A stretch of 64,000 nt of DNA from Nymphaea colorata (taxonomy: Eukaryota; Streptophyta; Magnoliopsida; Nymphaeales; Nymphaeaceae), in NCBI RefSeq assembly GCF_008831285.2, contig NC_045138.2, positions 4,677,205 through 4,741,204 on the forward strand, given 5' to 3'. The position numbers and the translations under genes were made by a program. Below are positions 1-11,790 of this stretch, one piece after another (within the stretch, counting starts at the first letter, position 1; each line of letters begins with the position of its first letter). The notes below the pieces were generated by a model. That model saw only the letters and a list, made by a program, of their open reading frames with translations. It was not told the DNA's origin and did not search any database.

Positions 1-174
1 CGGCGTCTCATAAAAGGCGACCCGGAAATTTACGTCTCTTCATCCTCTTCCTCTTCATCATCAACCGTGGTTGTTGCTGCTGCTTTGTTGCTCATGGCGA
101 CGCAAAAGTGCTGCGCAGATGAAGATAGGAGATGAAGATTGGAGAACGGGTGCCATTTGCATAGAACCCAACAT

Positions 175-187
175 TGGTATCAAAGCC
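175..187 (+). other. Retrotransposon primer-binding site, one mismatch
   Basis: TGGTATCAAAGCC lies one base after an LTR end reading CCCAACA. It matches the plant copia initiator-tRNA-Met site (TGGTATCAGAGCC) except for A in place of G at the ninth base. Confidence 0.75.
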
Positions 188-1063
188 ATACTTGTCGAAT
201 TACAGTAAGTGAATTTAGACTACTGTGGTGCCTGTGCTTGTGCAGATTATATTACCTGTGAATGCATGTGTCCTCTGTGTATCATGCTGTGTATGCAGTT
301 ACTGAAAATAAAGCATGCTAGGCTAAAGTGAGTTGAAGCATGAAAGTATTGATTGGGTTTGGAAGTCTTTGTTTTCTATAGTATGTCATTTTTTTTTACT
401 CTGTGTCTGTGAGAGACCAAGAAAACGACAGTAACCAGAACTTGCTCTGCTCGATAAACAAGAGAATACTAAGAAAAACTAGGAAGAGTAAGGAATTTTA
501 CATGGAGAAATTAACTCAGCTCCCTCTTCCGCTGGACCTCAAATGACCGATTTCTTTATTCTCAACCTCTCTACTCCAGCCTTCTTCCCCCGCCAACGAG
601 AGAAAATCGTTCTCCTTCTATGCGGCGCCTTCGGCAGAAGGAGGCTGGAGCAGAGAGGTCGAGAATAAAGAAATCGGTCATTTGGGGTCCAACGGAAGAG
701 GGAGCAGAGTTAATTTCTCCATGTAAAATTCCTTACTCTTCCTAGTTTTTCTTAGTATTCTCTTGTTTATCGAGCAGAGCAAGTTCTGGTTACTGTCGTT
801 CTCTCAGTCTCTCACAGACACAGAGTAAAAAAAACTCTCACAGACACAGAGTAAAAAAAATGACATACTATAGTAAACAAAGACTTCCAAACCCATTCAA
901 TACTTTCATGCTTCAACTCACTTTAGCCATGCTTTATTTTCAGTAACTGCATACACAGCATGACACACGCATGATGCACAGACGACACATGCATTCACAG
1001 TTAATATAATCTGCACAAGCACTACAGTAGTCGAAATTCACTTACCTGGAATTCAACAAGTAT

Positions 1064-1076
1064 GGCTCTGATACCA
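1064..1076 (-). other. Retrotransposon primer-binding site, exact
   Basis: On the minus strand this reads TGGTATCAGAGCC, the exact copia tRNA-iMet primer site, one base after an LTR ending in CCCAACA at 1078. It is the better preserved of the two sites in the palindrome. Confidence 0.8.
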
Positions 1077-1250
1077 ATGTTGGGTTCTATGCAGCGGAAT
1101 GGCACCCAGAACTATCTTCGTCTGCTATCTTAGTCTGCACAGTTTCACTAGTTGCGTCGCAATGAGCAACAAAGCAGCAGCAACAACCACAGTTGATAAT
1201 GAAGAGGATGAAGAGATGTAAATTTTCGGGTTTCCTTCTATGAGGCGCCG

Positions 1251-2090
1251 ACTAGGGAGATCCGGCAGCTCCCACCTGACGTCGCTGGTGGGCTGGCGGG
1301 GTTGCATTGATGTGTCTGTGTATTTTCTTGATTTTAAATATGTAAAATACATAAGTTTGCTTGCGTTTGACAGTCTCTTTTTGGACCTTGTCCTTTTATG
1401 GATAACTTGAAAAAAAAAGACAACCTCTTGTATGAATCTTTCTAAAAGGGCTACGCTTTTGTGGAAACCATCAAGTAAGGGTCGACAGCTAATTTTGTCA
1501 ACCCTAAAAAAAAAAAAAAGAAAAAAAAAAAAAAAAACTGCATTGTACTTTATCAAGATTACTCATTTTCACCAAATCACATTCTTACTATTTTAACTAA
1601 TGATTTCGTTTCTCAAGTTAAGCTTACTTCAAACATTTACTCATACCTTTCATTAAAACATTGCAAATGGAGGCATGTTTGTTTGAAGCCACAAGCAAAG
1701 GGACCTTGCTTTTAAGTAGATGATGGGTTAGGCTGATCAACCTTACAATATTAGGATGAAAAAAACATGAAAAAAAAAACTAATATTAAATGATAAAAAT
1801 ATTCGTCATCTTTTTCTTGACATTTTCTTCGAAACTAAAAAGTTAGAGTATATATATATATATATATTAATGTGTCCTTGTAAATGAAACTGTTTTCTTT
1901 CAATTTCACGTTCCAAAGTTGGTGGGTTTCGTTTCTAACAAGTTTAAAATTTCCTTGCACGTTTTGGGTTTCCTTTTTTTCTGAATTTGATTGATCAGTT
2001 CTGATCAAGTTTAAGACCATTTTGTAGAGTTTTTGGGGTCTAAGCAGTTGCCCACTGAAACTACTTCATGAGATTTATGGGGCTTAGGCC
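1251..2090. other. AT-rich non-coding stretch
   Basis: No supportable gene. It holds a long A tract (about 1507-1537), an ATATAT run near 1848-1868 and continuation of the right-arm LTR-like sequence of unknown extent. The short minus-strand open frames here translate homopolymers and are not credible. Confidence 0.6.
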
Positions 2091-2099
2091 CTTACCTTT

Positions 2100-2560
2100 A
2101 TTTAAAGAAAATTGCCTATACAGGGATCTGGGTTTGGTTCTGAAAGCTTGTTTGCGGTTCGGATCTAAGGCTTGTTTTGGATTTAATTTGGATTGTATCT
2201 AGATCTAGAGCTGGCGTTTGGATCTGAATTTGAATTAATGATGGTTTTGGATATAGAACTCGGATTTGGACATGGATCTAAATTTGGAAATTTTTTGGAT
2301 CTATAACTGGGAATTTGACTCTGGATATGGATCTATAGATCTATTTTCGATCTAGTGCCATGATTTGGATGAAGACCTGGACCTAAAACTTGGTTTTGGA
2401 TCCAATGTTTGAATTTGGACATAAATTTAGATCTAAATACTTGGTTTTGGATCTGGAACTAGGATTTTAAGTCTATATGAGTTTTTCAAGTGAATATAGA
2501 TCTGAACTATAAAAAATCTAAATTAGGGTGGAGTTAGGGTCCAGAATATGAAATTAGATC
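2100..2560. repeat. Degenerate GGATCT/TTTGGAT tandem field
   Basis: Short variants of GGATCT, AACTTGGATTTGGAT and similar recur every 15-30 bases without a fixed period. The same theme in the opposite orientation (AGATCCAAATC...) fills 21660-22600. This looks like an old, diverged minisatellite-like repeat; no coding frame follows it. Confidence 0.6.
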
Positions 2561-2680
2561 CAAATGAATCACAATACAATCAACGACTAACAAAATTAAG
2601 GAAAATTGAAGCATTTGAGGACCAAGAACCTTAAAATGCATTGTAAATTACTTAGTCATGAAATATTTGAAAAATGTCCA

Positions 2681-2961
2681 ATGTAGAGCCTCGGGCACTG
2701 GTTGTGGGCAGTCAGGCTGGTCTGCGCAGCATGAGTCCTTGTTCTTGTGCTCGAAGTTGGTTCAAGATTTAGCTGCCGCTTTTAAGACTCGAGCAGAGCT
2801 CAAGCTGGCTTCAAGAACAGCCCTTGACCAACACATAATTGGTCCAAATCCCTCAAATATGAAAAAGTAATTAGGCTTGACTCGTGAAAAGATTGACGGA
2901 ACTGATCAGATCAACGATAGATGGCTTAGAGCTAAGGTGTCTCCACTTGCTGACCAGCAGG
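2681..2961 (+). pseudogene. Possible exon remnant of an unrecognised gene
   Basis: A frame opens after an acceptor-like ATGTAG at about 2680 and reads through a moderately GC-rich, protein-like stretch (including SKLVQDLAAAFKTRAELKLA). It meets one TAA at 2868 and then continues in the same frame with LTREKIDGTDQINDRWLRAK up to a CAG|GTAAAC donor at 2961. The composition and the flanking splice-like signals suggest a decayed exon with a nonsense codon, or two exons with a very short gap. I do not recognise the family. Neighbours are repeats on both sides, so this is at best a fragment. Confidence 0.3.
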
Positions 2962-3060
2962 TAAACATTTCCTGAATTATGTGCAGTTCTTTACCCTGGG
3001 CATTATAACAGCCTTCATGTTGTGCAAGTTAGAATGATCTAAAATTTGTTCTTTCTGCCA

Positions 3061-3900
3061 CTACAAAAAATCTACGTTTAGCTGACAGTGATATATCGAC
3101 GGTTGACATATCTGTCAGTGAATGCTTCAACGACACCATCTACACTAACAGATTGCATGCACGGTCGATAATACTTATACTGACGGTTTTGTAACTTTTA
3201 TTGTCATTTTCTCGCCCTTCATAAATCTTATGTTTTTTTTTTTTTGGGCTCCTAACTCGGCATTTTCACCTGCACAAATTTGTCTCCATTGGGTATTGGT
3301 GTACCAAGATGGCAAGACACCGGCACACACCAGGGTACTTACTTTAACTTGATTGTTTCCAAGGTAATTTTCTTGCCTCCAAAACTAAAGCACAACACAG
3401 ATAGCCATATTGAATGTCGTATCATCATTTAATTGCTATGACATTTTCATTCTTATTTCTTATGCAATATCTATTTAGTAGGCTCATGACAAGTTGTATC
3501 TAGGTATTTTTCCTTTCGAAGAAATTGAAAAAAGCTACTCAATGTTAAGACTGCTTATGTTTTAAAATATACTTTTAACACTCAGTAGGTTAAGTACTTG
3601 ATACGCAACTGCATTTTTATGCGAAAAACGCTTTCTTAAAGCTTCTTTTTATGGTGTCTCAATTATCGTTCAACCTTAACGTCCTTCATTTACTTAAATC
3701 TGGAATTTTTTGGAATATTTTTTTTTGCATTTCTTTCATAAATTTATATTTCTGTATTTCTTTACTCCTATCAATGGCTTTTGTGATTGCAATCGGATTT
3801 GGTGTTCTTTTTCTTGGTTGCAATTGATTTTTACTCCGACCTACTGAGTTTATGTTGATTGATTATTACAATTGGATGAAAAAAAGAGCTAAGCTGACGG
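3061..3900. mobile_element. CACTA-like element end, copy 1
   Basis: It begins CACTACAAAAAA, the usual terminal motif of plant CACTA transposons. It continues with subterminal variants of TGTCAGT and CGACGGTT in both orientations, then a T-rich tract. An inverted, clearly homologous copy lies at about 60160-61023. There is no transposase. The opposite terminus was not found, so this is one end or a non-autonomous derivative. Confidence 0.55.
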
Positions 3901-3949
3901 ATGGAAGGAACTATGTTCTTCCCTGTCCCAATGTATAAAAACAAAATTC

Positions 3950-5427
3950 AGAATTAGCATACAAATTTAAGAGATCACAATGCATAAAAGCTTGATGAGT
4001 TAAAAAGCCATGATTTTACTTCTCAAAAATATGTTTAAAAAATGTGACCCTTTTTAACAAAAAAAATTGGGTTGAGCATACCTATGAGCTTATTGTTCGC
4101 ACCCCACTTCCCACGGTGTGGGCTGGGAAGTTTGCGCGTGAAGCAGCAAAAATCAAGTTTTGCATGAAAATAGATTTTTAAGAAAAAGGGACCCACCCCT
4201 GCCACCACTAACAGGGGTAATTGATCCATGGTCTGAGTTTTGTCAAGCTTGACAAGTTATTTTTTTTCTACATGCATGTATGGAGATTGGATTTCAGATT
4301 TTTAAACTTCATTTTAAACAAGGACTTGGATTGAATTGAAAATAATTTCTGCATTTCAAAATTTTGAAGATTGGGAGTTTATCTTTGGAAAGGAATTTTC
4401 GAATTAATCATAGATTTTAGCAATTAAACCTTGAGTTTATCACAAAAATTGGAATTTAGAATTGGAAATTGAGAATCAGAATATTGGATTTTGAATCGAA
4501 TTGAGATTGGGTAATTGAAACTTTGTATTTGAAACTAGGATCTTGGAATTGAAAATTGAAAGTTTGGGCTAGACTTAGAATTTCAAAGATAGTTTGGATT
4601 TTGGGATTTGAAATTTGACTTGAAAAATTCTTGGATGCCTTGGAACCGGAATTCGGTTTTGAAGCCAAAATTGAATTTGGAAAAATTGGATTGAATAGTT
4701 GAAGTCTAGCTGAAATTTTTGAGAATCGGATCTTTGAGAATGAAATTTTGGGTTTGGAATGGTTGGAACTCGACCAATTCACACTTTTTGAAAACATCTT
4801 TGGGTTTAAGATTTTGATATTTGAATCTTGTTTTGATATTTTGATAGATTTGATTTGATTTGTTTGGTTTTGATCTTGAAATGAGATTAGAAAATTGGAA
4901 ATTGAGAGTCCAAGTCTAGTGTTAGGAGAATTTTCTTGATTGGAAAAATTGGAACTTCGATTTTTTTTTTTACTTTTATGCTTGAGTAGAATTTTGGAAT
5001 TTGAAAATCGGTTTCATTTTGAGAAAAATCCAATGGAATCGTTTTGAAATTGATTTTGGAAGTTTGTGTTTTATAACCAATTTGAAAATTTTGTGCTTCT
5101 GCGTCAAAATAAGCGAGGTGCTCACATTTTTGTCACAATATGACTTAATCATGAAAGCAACTCCAACTTCATTCACTTAGATTTTAGTGAATATGAGTGG
5201 GTGCGTTCATGGAGTGAGTGCATGTGTGCATGAAATAAATTGCATGCATATTGATGCTTTGCTCTATTTCTCTCTTAGGTCCATCTTGGAGGTGAAAAAT
5301 ATAAGACTGTTCCCCCAGCCCATCCTTGATGTGGAGGAAGGCAGAAGGTTTGGTTTTAAAATTTTAGTTTTAGAAATACGATTTCAAAATTCATTTCATA
5401 GGCTGATTTCAACTCATTTTTTACTAG
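3950..5427 (+). repeat. Unclassified repeat family R, copy 1
   Basis: Homologous along its length to 32745-33957 and, inverted, in part to 19663-20052. It starts near GAGATCACAATGCATAA. Its middle (4430-4960) is made of degenerate GGAATTGAAAATTGAGA-like units, and it ends in CTCATTTTTTACTAG. No coding capacity or terminal repeats were seen. Copy 1 stops abruptly at 5427 where the MSL1-carrying element begins, whereas copy 2 runs on into a further segment (S), so copy 1 appears interrupted or truncated there. Confidence 0.6.
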
Positions 5428-5431
5428 ATCA

Positions 5432-6985
5432 AAAGTCCAACTTCAAAGCTCAGCTCATTTTCTCTCCTCTTTCCCCTCCATCGCCTCTTCCCCTCTCCTC
5501 TCTCAGTCTCTGGTTCCTCTCCACTCTCGTCTCCTCTCTCGCTCTCTCTTTCCTCTCCTCTCTCGCTCTCTCCTTCCACTCCTCCCTTGCTCTCTTGTCT
5601 ATCTCATAGTCAGCAGTTGATCGATTTGTCCCCGTTTCTCAGTGATGTGGCGGTACCAGTCGGTGGCACGGGGATTGCCATGGTGATTGCTTGGTTCATC
5701 ATACCGAGGATACTGCAGAGACTCCACCACTATTCCTTCCGTGGGCATGATTCATCGTTGTCTATGAAGGTCGAAGGGATCCCTTACAAGAAAAGTTTCT
5801 GGGGCACCTTAGAAGACCCTGTCAGATATCTTGTTACCTTTGCGGCTTTCACACAACTGTGAGTCTTTTTCCCTTTCAATTTCCCTGAATTGTCCGTCGA
5901 GTTTGAAATCAGAAATATAGTACAGTTGCATGACCATACAAATTGGGAACTAGGTTATCCAGTTTCAGTTTGCAATGACTCTGATACTGGGGTGATTTAA
6001 TTTGGTCTATGAAGTCAATTCCCCAGGAAAGTGTATGAAGTTTTTATTCACAATGCTAGGTTCACCAGGGTTGATTTGGTTCCTGTGAAATGATTTGTTC
6101 CAGTTATGTTTTACGATTTGCCAAGTGAATTTGAAATGAACCTTCTGCACAACTGTGAATTCTAGTTTGTTTGATTGGTTCTATTCAATTACAATGGCTA
6201 CTTGGATTGCAAAATTGCATGATCTCATCCCGGTCTGCTACACCTAACAGGGGAATGACAGGTTTCTATGATGATTTAGAACTTAGCTATGTTTCCAAAT
6301 TTACATGTTCTTGAGAATGTAGTTCTATGTTCATAATTCCTCATTACAGTTAAGCTTGTGGTTCGTGCAATCAATTCTTTATTGGCTGGTTTCAATTTCT
6401 CATTACAGTTAAGGTCCTTGATAGTTTTGTTTCACAATAGGATTAAAATTCTCATCACAAACTGACTTTCTTTCTCGTGAATAAACTTTTCTCACTAGAA
6501 GACTTATAGCTCTCAAAAGTTCCATTAAGCTTGCACTAATCTTATAAACCTATTTTCGTCAGTCATGTCCTTACATGGTGGTCTTTCTTCCATCTTTCAT
6601 GGTTGATGTTCATTTAAAGCTTTCATCTCCTCTTTGTTGCTATTGGTCTCCTGCCTTTGCTAGTGCACTTTGCCTCTCAGATAAAACTAAGAGTATTTGA
6701 TACTCAGTACCGAAATTTCCATAATTTATTTATCTACTGAATGCTGAATCTCTCATGAGGGCAATCTCATCTGCTTCACGAAAATGATCACGAAAAAAGT
6801 CTCTCATGTATTTTACCTTGTGCACCAAACACTGTTAATTTTACCCTGCAAAAAACTACCCTGTCATCAAACAGGGCCTTAGATTGGAAGAAGAAAAATT
6901 TTCACCGGTATTTTTTTTCCAGCATTATTTTCTATGCTAAATTTACCACGTTAAATTCTTTCCTGCCATCAAGCGGGCCTAATGC
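5432..6985 (+). mobile_element. Harbinger-like element carrying an MSL1 exon, copy 1 (left end lost)
   Basis: Layout: a CT-rich leader (5458-5600), an MSL1-type exon ending at 5858, an intron-like tail, then a right terminus at about 6866 reading CATCAAACAGGGCC followed by TTA. A second GGGCC/TAA-type end follows at about 6980. The leader, exon and intron recur at 53227-54027, where the left terminus is present instead. The 3-bp TTA flank and GGGCCC-TTTGATG-type end fit PIF/Harbinger (Tourist-like) elements. Family placement is inferred from the ends, as there is no transposase. Confidence 0.5.
5605..5858 (+). pseudogene. MSL1-like mechanosensitive channel exon fragment, copy 1
   Basis: The frame reads from SQQLIDLSPFLSDVAV through a hydrophobic segment (GTGIAMVIAWFIIPRIL) to a block resembling the PYEKSFWGALEDPxRYLVTF region of plant mitochondrial MscS-like channel MSL1. 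It stops at a good 5' splice site (CT|GTGAGT). Intact MSL1 proteins of the inner mitochondrial membrane are several times longer, and no other exon is present. A 2-nt length difference from copy 2 near 5600 disconnects this frame from the CT-rich leader frame. The assignment is from remembered family motifs and needs a database search. Confidence 0.55.
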
Positions 6986-8517
6986 TTAAACTTAGTTTAT
7001 ATTTAAAATAATGTTAAAGTTATATGTAATTTTTTTTTTTACTTTAGAAAAGTTTGCAAGCCATGTTTTTCATATTCTTTCTCACCGGAAACAGGCGGGG
7101 GGTCGTTCGATAATGGCTCCAAGTAATACAACAAGATCGAGAGACCGGTGGCATATGAAAGGATGCTGAGGACTTGGTCAAAGTGGGTCCATGCCAATAT
7201 GGACGAGAGACGAACCTAAGTTTTCCTTTGCAGCATGTGTCCTCTCCATGGAACTCTCTTTTTCTTTTTTTACCATATATAATGTGAGAGTTGGTACTGT
7301 CCGAGACCTACCAAATAAAGTTTTAGTAAATATTTTCACATGGGCCACTAACAATTTCAATTTGAATCAGATATTTCACTCAATCGATCCAAAAAAATAG
7401 AATATAGAAAAAATTTAATATTTGATTAAGAAATCAGATCAGATTGGAATCAGATTTAATAAATGGCATTCGATCTGGTTCGGATTCAGATATATATAAA
7501 TATCCGATCAAATATGAATATGGATTTGGATCAGACTCATTTTTAGACAAATATCTCGTATTTAATGCTATTATATTTTCAAAATTGATAAAATCCAGTT
7601 CAAAATTGGGATTCAGATTCAAATGTGACTTTTTTTTATTGGTATCTGAATCTGAATTTGAATCTGAATATATGAATATCGGAAATAGCATATATGATTA
7701 AGAATATATAGGATTTAAATCAGATCCATAGACATCCTTAGGGGCTTTTTTTATAAGGTACAAATTCGGATTTGGATATGACTTTTCTTTATTCGTATGA
7801 GAATCTGAATTTATCTGAATATATGAATATTCGAAATAGCATATATGATTCAGGATAAATCAGATTTAAATCTGATCCGTTGAGATCCTTAGGAGTTTTT
7901 CCTATAAGGTACAAAATTTATATATTTTTTTTAGTTTTAAAGGGTCATTCGGATGACACCATGTTCCAAAACAAATTTAGGAAAGGTTTTATGAAAACCT
8001 AAGTTTTCTAATGAGTTTTCAAAATTTGTTTATTTGTTTGGGTGGTACACCCAAAATCTAGTTTTATATGAATTTTAACCTAATGGGGATCGGCTTTCCT
8101 ACTCTATTTTACAAAACTAGGTTTTGAGCGTGTAAATACTCCAAAAAAACCTGGTTTTGAACTGTCATTTAAATTCTCTCCAACGTATAACATCTTATTT
8201 TTCAAAAATCTTAAGGGGGCCCCTTTGCTTTGCCCCTATCCATAAGCACTTCTCTGATTTATTATTGTAAGACTTACATTGCAAATTAAAACTACTTGTT
8301 CCAGTGTTGCTAAACGAAATCAAGTATGCTAAAAAGTGTTGCAGGCCTAATCGTTTTTTACATTGTTTTACAAAAATACACTAACTTTAGAACAAATTGT
8401 AACAAACTGTTTTTCTGGCCAAAACCTAACATATTCTTGAAAATTAATTTGTAAAGAAGCTTGGCCCGGTAGAAGGGGCATGGCCGGCATTGCGGGCAAC
8501 TTTTCCCCTTAATAATA
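6986..8517. repeat. AT-rich spacer with a two-copy ~157-bp tandem repeat
   Basis: About 7602-7758 and 7759-7917 are diverged tandem copies, both containing GAATCTGAATTT, ATATATGAATAT and TAAGGTACAAA. The upstream part (7440-7600) is rich in the same GGATCAGATT themes, which produces spurious open frames on both strands. The remainder (7920-8517) is unremarkable AT-rich DNA. Confidence 0.55.
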
Positions 8518-8529
8518 ATGTTGGATGCT

Positions 8530-8848
8530 GTAGGAGTATGGACTGGTTCAACCCGAATGGAATCAAGTGCTTGTTGGAGACCTCGCCGATCCCGAACACA
8601 TGGAGGTGAGAACGGACCAGCGACTCTTAGTGGTGGCGACGAACGTGACCTCCTCGATGAAGGTTTGACGACCCTGTCCGAGTATCGGAAAGATGCACAT
8701 ACATCCGTTTACACGATCTGGCAAGGCAAGCTTCCGAACCCCGAGCAGAAGGCTGACCCCGAGACTTACGCCGACTTATCCATTGGTGCCTGCACAAGCT
8801 GCCTGACACTTGGAACGAGTTCTTGTACGAGATGTTTTTAAGTAAAAT
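8530..8848 (+). pseudogene. TBL/DUF231 xylan O-acetyltransferase pseudogene fragment
   Basis: A GC-richer island encodes, in changing frames, pieces of the C-terminal half of a trichome-birefringence-like (TBL/ESK1-type) protein. They are a NPNGIKCLLET piece, then EVRTDQRLLVVATNVTSSMK, then LSEYRKDAHTSVYTIWQGK and PEQKADPETYAD, and after a frameshift near 8775 IHWCLHKLPDTWNEFLY. The last piece corresponds to the conserved DxxHWCLPG block with the catalytic Asp-His of the family; the Asp is lost at the frameshift. TBL proteins acetylate cell-wall xylan or mannan in the Golgi. At least three frame changes and lost N-terminal domains make it non-functional. No introns are evident between pieces that are probably from separate exons, so a retro-copy or captured cDNA is possible. 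Confidence 0.7.
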
Positions 8849-9440
8849 ATGGTTTGTGGCCTTTGGCCTGCTAAGGTAAAAGGCAGCTAGCAAGCAGGGG
8901 CTGTCTTTATTTTCTCTGTGTCTCACCAGCCATATTTCCATGTTTTATTCATTTGATTAATGGAAAACTTTTAGCGCTCAGTGTTGTTTTTGAGAATGAT
9001 AAGTAGAATGATGGCGATGGTGAGCTTGTTTTAGATGTTTGGCTGTTTAGTTTTTACATTCTAAAAACAAAAAGAGAGACAAGATTTGAACTACCAACAC
9101 GACTACAATATGCCATCCAACCTGACCAGTTGCACTACTTATCATGAAAAGTGGTTAAACTGCATGGCCCACATTAGAGCAAGGCATGAGAATATGTGAC
9201 ATGACCCATAAGAACAAAATGATGGACCATGTTTTTCACATGTAAATTTGTCTTTTATTTAAAATGTAATAAAAACACACACACAGATATATATATATAT
9301 ATATATATATAGATATATATATATATATATTTCGAAAGAGATCGCTTTCAAGCAACAGCTAGCTATCTCGATAACCAAACCCATATAAAGTTTTCCAGAA
9401 AATATATATAAAAACTAGATCCACCAATATAAAGTTTTTC

Positions 9441-9473
<33 letters not shown>

Positions 9474-10594
9474 TAGATCCACCACATCGACTAACCTACG
9501 TATGACATAAAAATAAATGGCAGTAAGATATCAGTAAAAGTTGAATATGAAGAAAATACATTTCACAATTGACAACAGATTTATAGGGGTTTGACACCTA
9601 ACCCATTCCTTTATAAATCAATTGCATTGGGTGAATCCTCAGAAGTCACTTGATTCCTTCAAATTTGAACTATTTGATATAAATCTGATACGAGATATTT
9701 TTGATTGATGTGCCAAAACATCTATGGTAAACTGGTAATTCAGGAAATAAGGATCTTATGTTGGATCCTGAAATCCTTCACTTTTTTTTTCCATTGAGAA
9801 AATGTCAGATTGAAGATCAGATAAAGGAAAGTCTGATTTTAAGTCTATGGTCATTAAATCCTAAGGATTTTAGGTCAAGTGCAAACAAATGTCCTCTAAG
9901 CACTTAATATGTCTCCAAATACAACATGCAAACATGGACAACTCGGAAGTACATAGGCTAGAAGAAAAGTGAAGTAACAATTTAAATCCCCAACCAGATA
10001 AGCGTGAAGGCCACCACATACCTGACTACGCACCATGAACTTGGTAAAAATGGACTGGCCACCTGAATTGCCTAGATTGATCAAGACCATCACTACGTCT
10101 GAGCTAAGTTGAGTCTTCAGCGATTACCAACTCCATTAAGTGTTTAATTTAAATTAACATATCATTAATCTCAACTTTATCAACTTCATTGCCTAATATC
10201 GCACTTAGGCTAAACTAATTGGCATTTGAAGTTATTTTGCATCAAGTTGACTTGCATCGGCATAAGTTTACAGGAGGACGCAATTAAGAGTGGCGCACTT
10301 GATTTGACTGAACGAGTATGAAATTTGCTGAGTTTGTTCAAGTCAAGGCATCAATGCAGCAGGATCATATTTTTAATTATACCAACATACCAGTCAATTT
10401 TTTAACACAAAGGCAGTCGAATTTCATGTATTCTGATCTGCAAATTCAAAAAGACATTACTGCGCTTCTCCAAGTAGGTTTGGTCAAATTAATAAGAGAT
10501 AAAGTGTTTCATTGTTTCTACTTTGTGTACTATGTGCATGATGTTTGTCTTATGAACAAAAACTTCTCTGTTTGACAATAAGTGAAGTCTTTTA
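8849..10594. other. Gene-free spacer with AC/AT microsatellites
   Basis: It contains (AC)n then (TA)n at 9276-9330 and a second AC/TA run at 9442-9474. Both are followed by a similar AGATCCACCA stretch, so a small local duplication is likely. No convincing coding frame was seen. Confidence 0.6.
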
Positions 10595-10837
10595 GGGCCC
10601 GTTTGATGGCCTGAAAATCTGGAATTGTTAATATATTTCTGAAAATATATTTCCTGGAATGAAGGATTGGAAAAAATATTTTTGATTCCCATTTTGATGT
10701 GTGCTTGCAGAAATATATTTTTGTGTTTGATGATAAAGAAATATATTTCCAGCTTTCCAGAAAATTATTTCTTCGTTTGATAACAAGGAAACATATTTTC
10801 AGATTTACATAATCTTTTGATATTGTTATCACCCCAA

Positions 10838-11790
10838 ATTTTTCAAAAAAGTCGCTATTAAAATTTTAGGTCTATTCGATCTAAAATGAATTTTAAACCC
10901 AAGTTTAGATCCAAATCAAGTATTTCAAACCCAAAATTCAAAATCAAATTCAAAATGATAAAATTTGAGTGTCGTGTGTGCGCGGACCCTCCCTTGATTT
11001 TAAGGTCTCAACCAAGTCACCCGCTCGAACGAGTTGACAACCGACTGAACCAAAATCGGACTTGAAGCAAGTTCAGGGTCCCTGAAAACGAAGTTGGCCA
11101 CCCATTTTCAACAAAGAAACCATTTTTACATTTTAAATAAAAAATACATATTTATAATTTCTATACAAATAGCATTTTTATAATATTAGATTTTATTTGA
11201 TTTGATTTAAAGTTTAAAAAAAAAAAGAAAAAATGAATAAAAAAGCTCACACATGCAAGCGCTATGCGCGCTCACTCATTAGTATGCCACACACGATGTT
11301 TTTGGGACATTTTGAGTGGGCATTAGCCCTCTCTACAACTCAAAAATGAATTTTCAGGCCTAATGGCCAATCATACCCATTTTCAAACCATTTCTTTTTC
11401 AAAATAATTCAAAATTCGTATGAAAATAATATCAAATTCAAAAAATTTGAATTTTAAGTTTTGGCTCCCAAAACTCTCCATAAATTCTCTCATTTTCCCC
11501 TCTTGAGAGAGGGATGAGTCCTTGGGGAGACTCTAGCAAATTTTCACTTGAGGAATTAGAAATTTTAGTCATCTTCCTTCATTTCCCTCTTCCTCTTTCA
11601 TTCTCACTCCCTCTCTCCTTCTCCAACACTTGAGATCAAGCTTCATCAAGTTAGAACTCTCTTGGAGGCCACAACTTCACCATTTTGGAACTTCAACTCA
11701 AGGAAGTTTAGGACCATTTCATGCTAAGGTGTTCATCTTCCCTAAATCATTGTCACTAGAGGTATGCAATTAATATCTCACCTCTTTCTT
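10838..11790 (+). other. Possible retroelement leader inside E1
   Basis: The stretch begins TGTTATCACCCCAAATTTT and has GC-richer islands, a CT-rich zone (11560-11640) and a donor-like AGAGGTATGC at 11758. This resembles the 5' part of a long LTR or leader. No matching terminus or PBS was found, so the assignment is weak. A diverged relative of its downstream part (13700-13960) occurs at 49110-49560. Confidence 0.25.

Larger units (their letters stand above)
1..1250. mobile_element. Palindromic pair of copia LTR/PBS units, convergent
   Basis: Bases 1 to about 590 are an imperfect reverse complement of about 639 to 1249, with a loop near 591-638. Each arm carries the end of a copia-type LTR finishing in CCCAACA, one base, then a primer-binding site complementary to the 3' end of initiator tRNA-Met, then non-coding internal sequence running towards the centre. 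The left unit points right and the right unit points left, so two 5' ends of one element face each other. No gag-pol is present. The right arm has a 26-bp internal tandem duplication near 805-860. The left LTR is cut by the window edge, and no LTR start was found on the right. Arm pairing and PBS were seen directly; the copia assignment rests on the PBS and TG...CA ends. Confidence 0.75.

Noticed and set aside
36-130. Open frames in the LTR arms of the left palindrome as a gene
   Set aside because: The sequence is an LTR end directly before a tRNA primer site; frames differ between arms.
1840-1870. TA-rich tracts as TATA boxes or centromere/telomere signals
   Set aside because: They are simple (TA)n microsatellites found many times across the window with no adjacent gene; no telomere-type TTTAGGG arrays were seen.
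7434-7701. Overlapping 85-codon frames on both strands rich in Ser/Asp or Lys/Ser
   Set aside because: Produced by GATCAGATTCGGATT-type repeats, which are quasi-palindromic.
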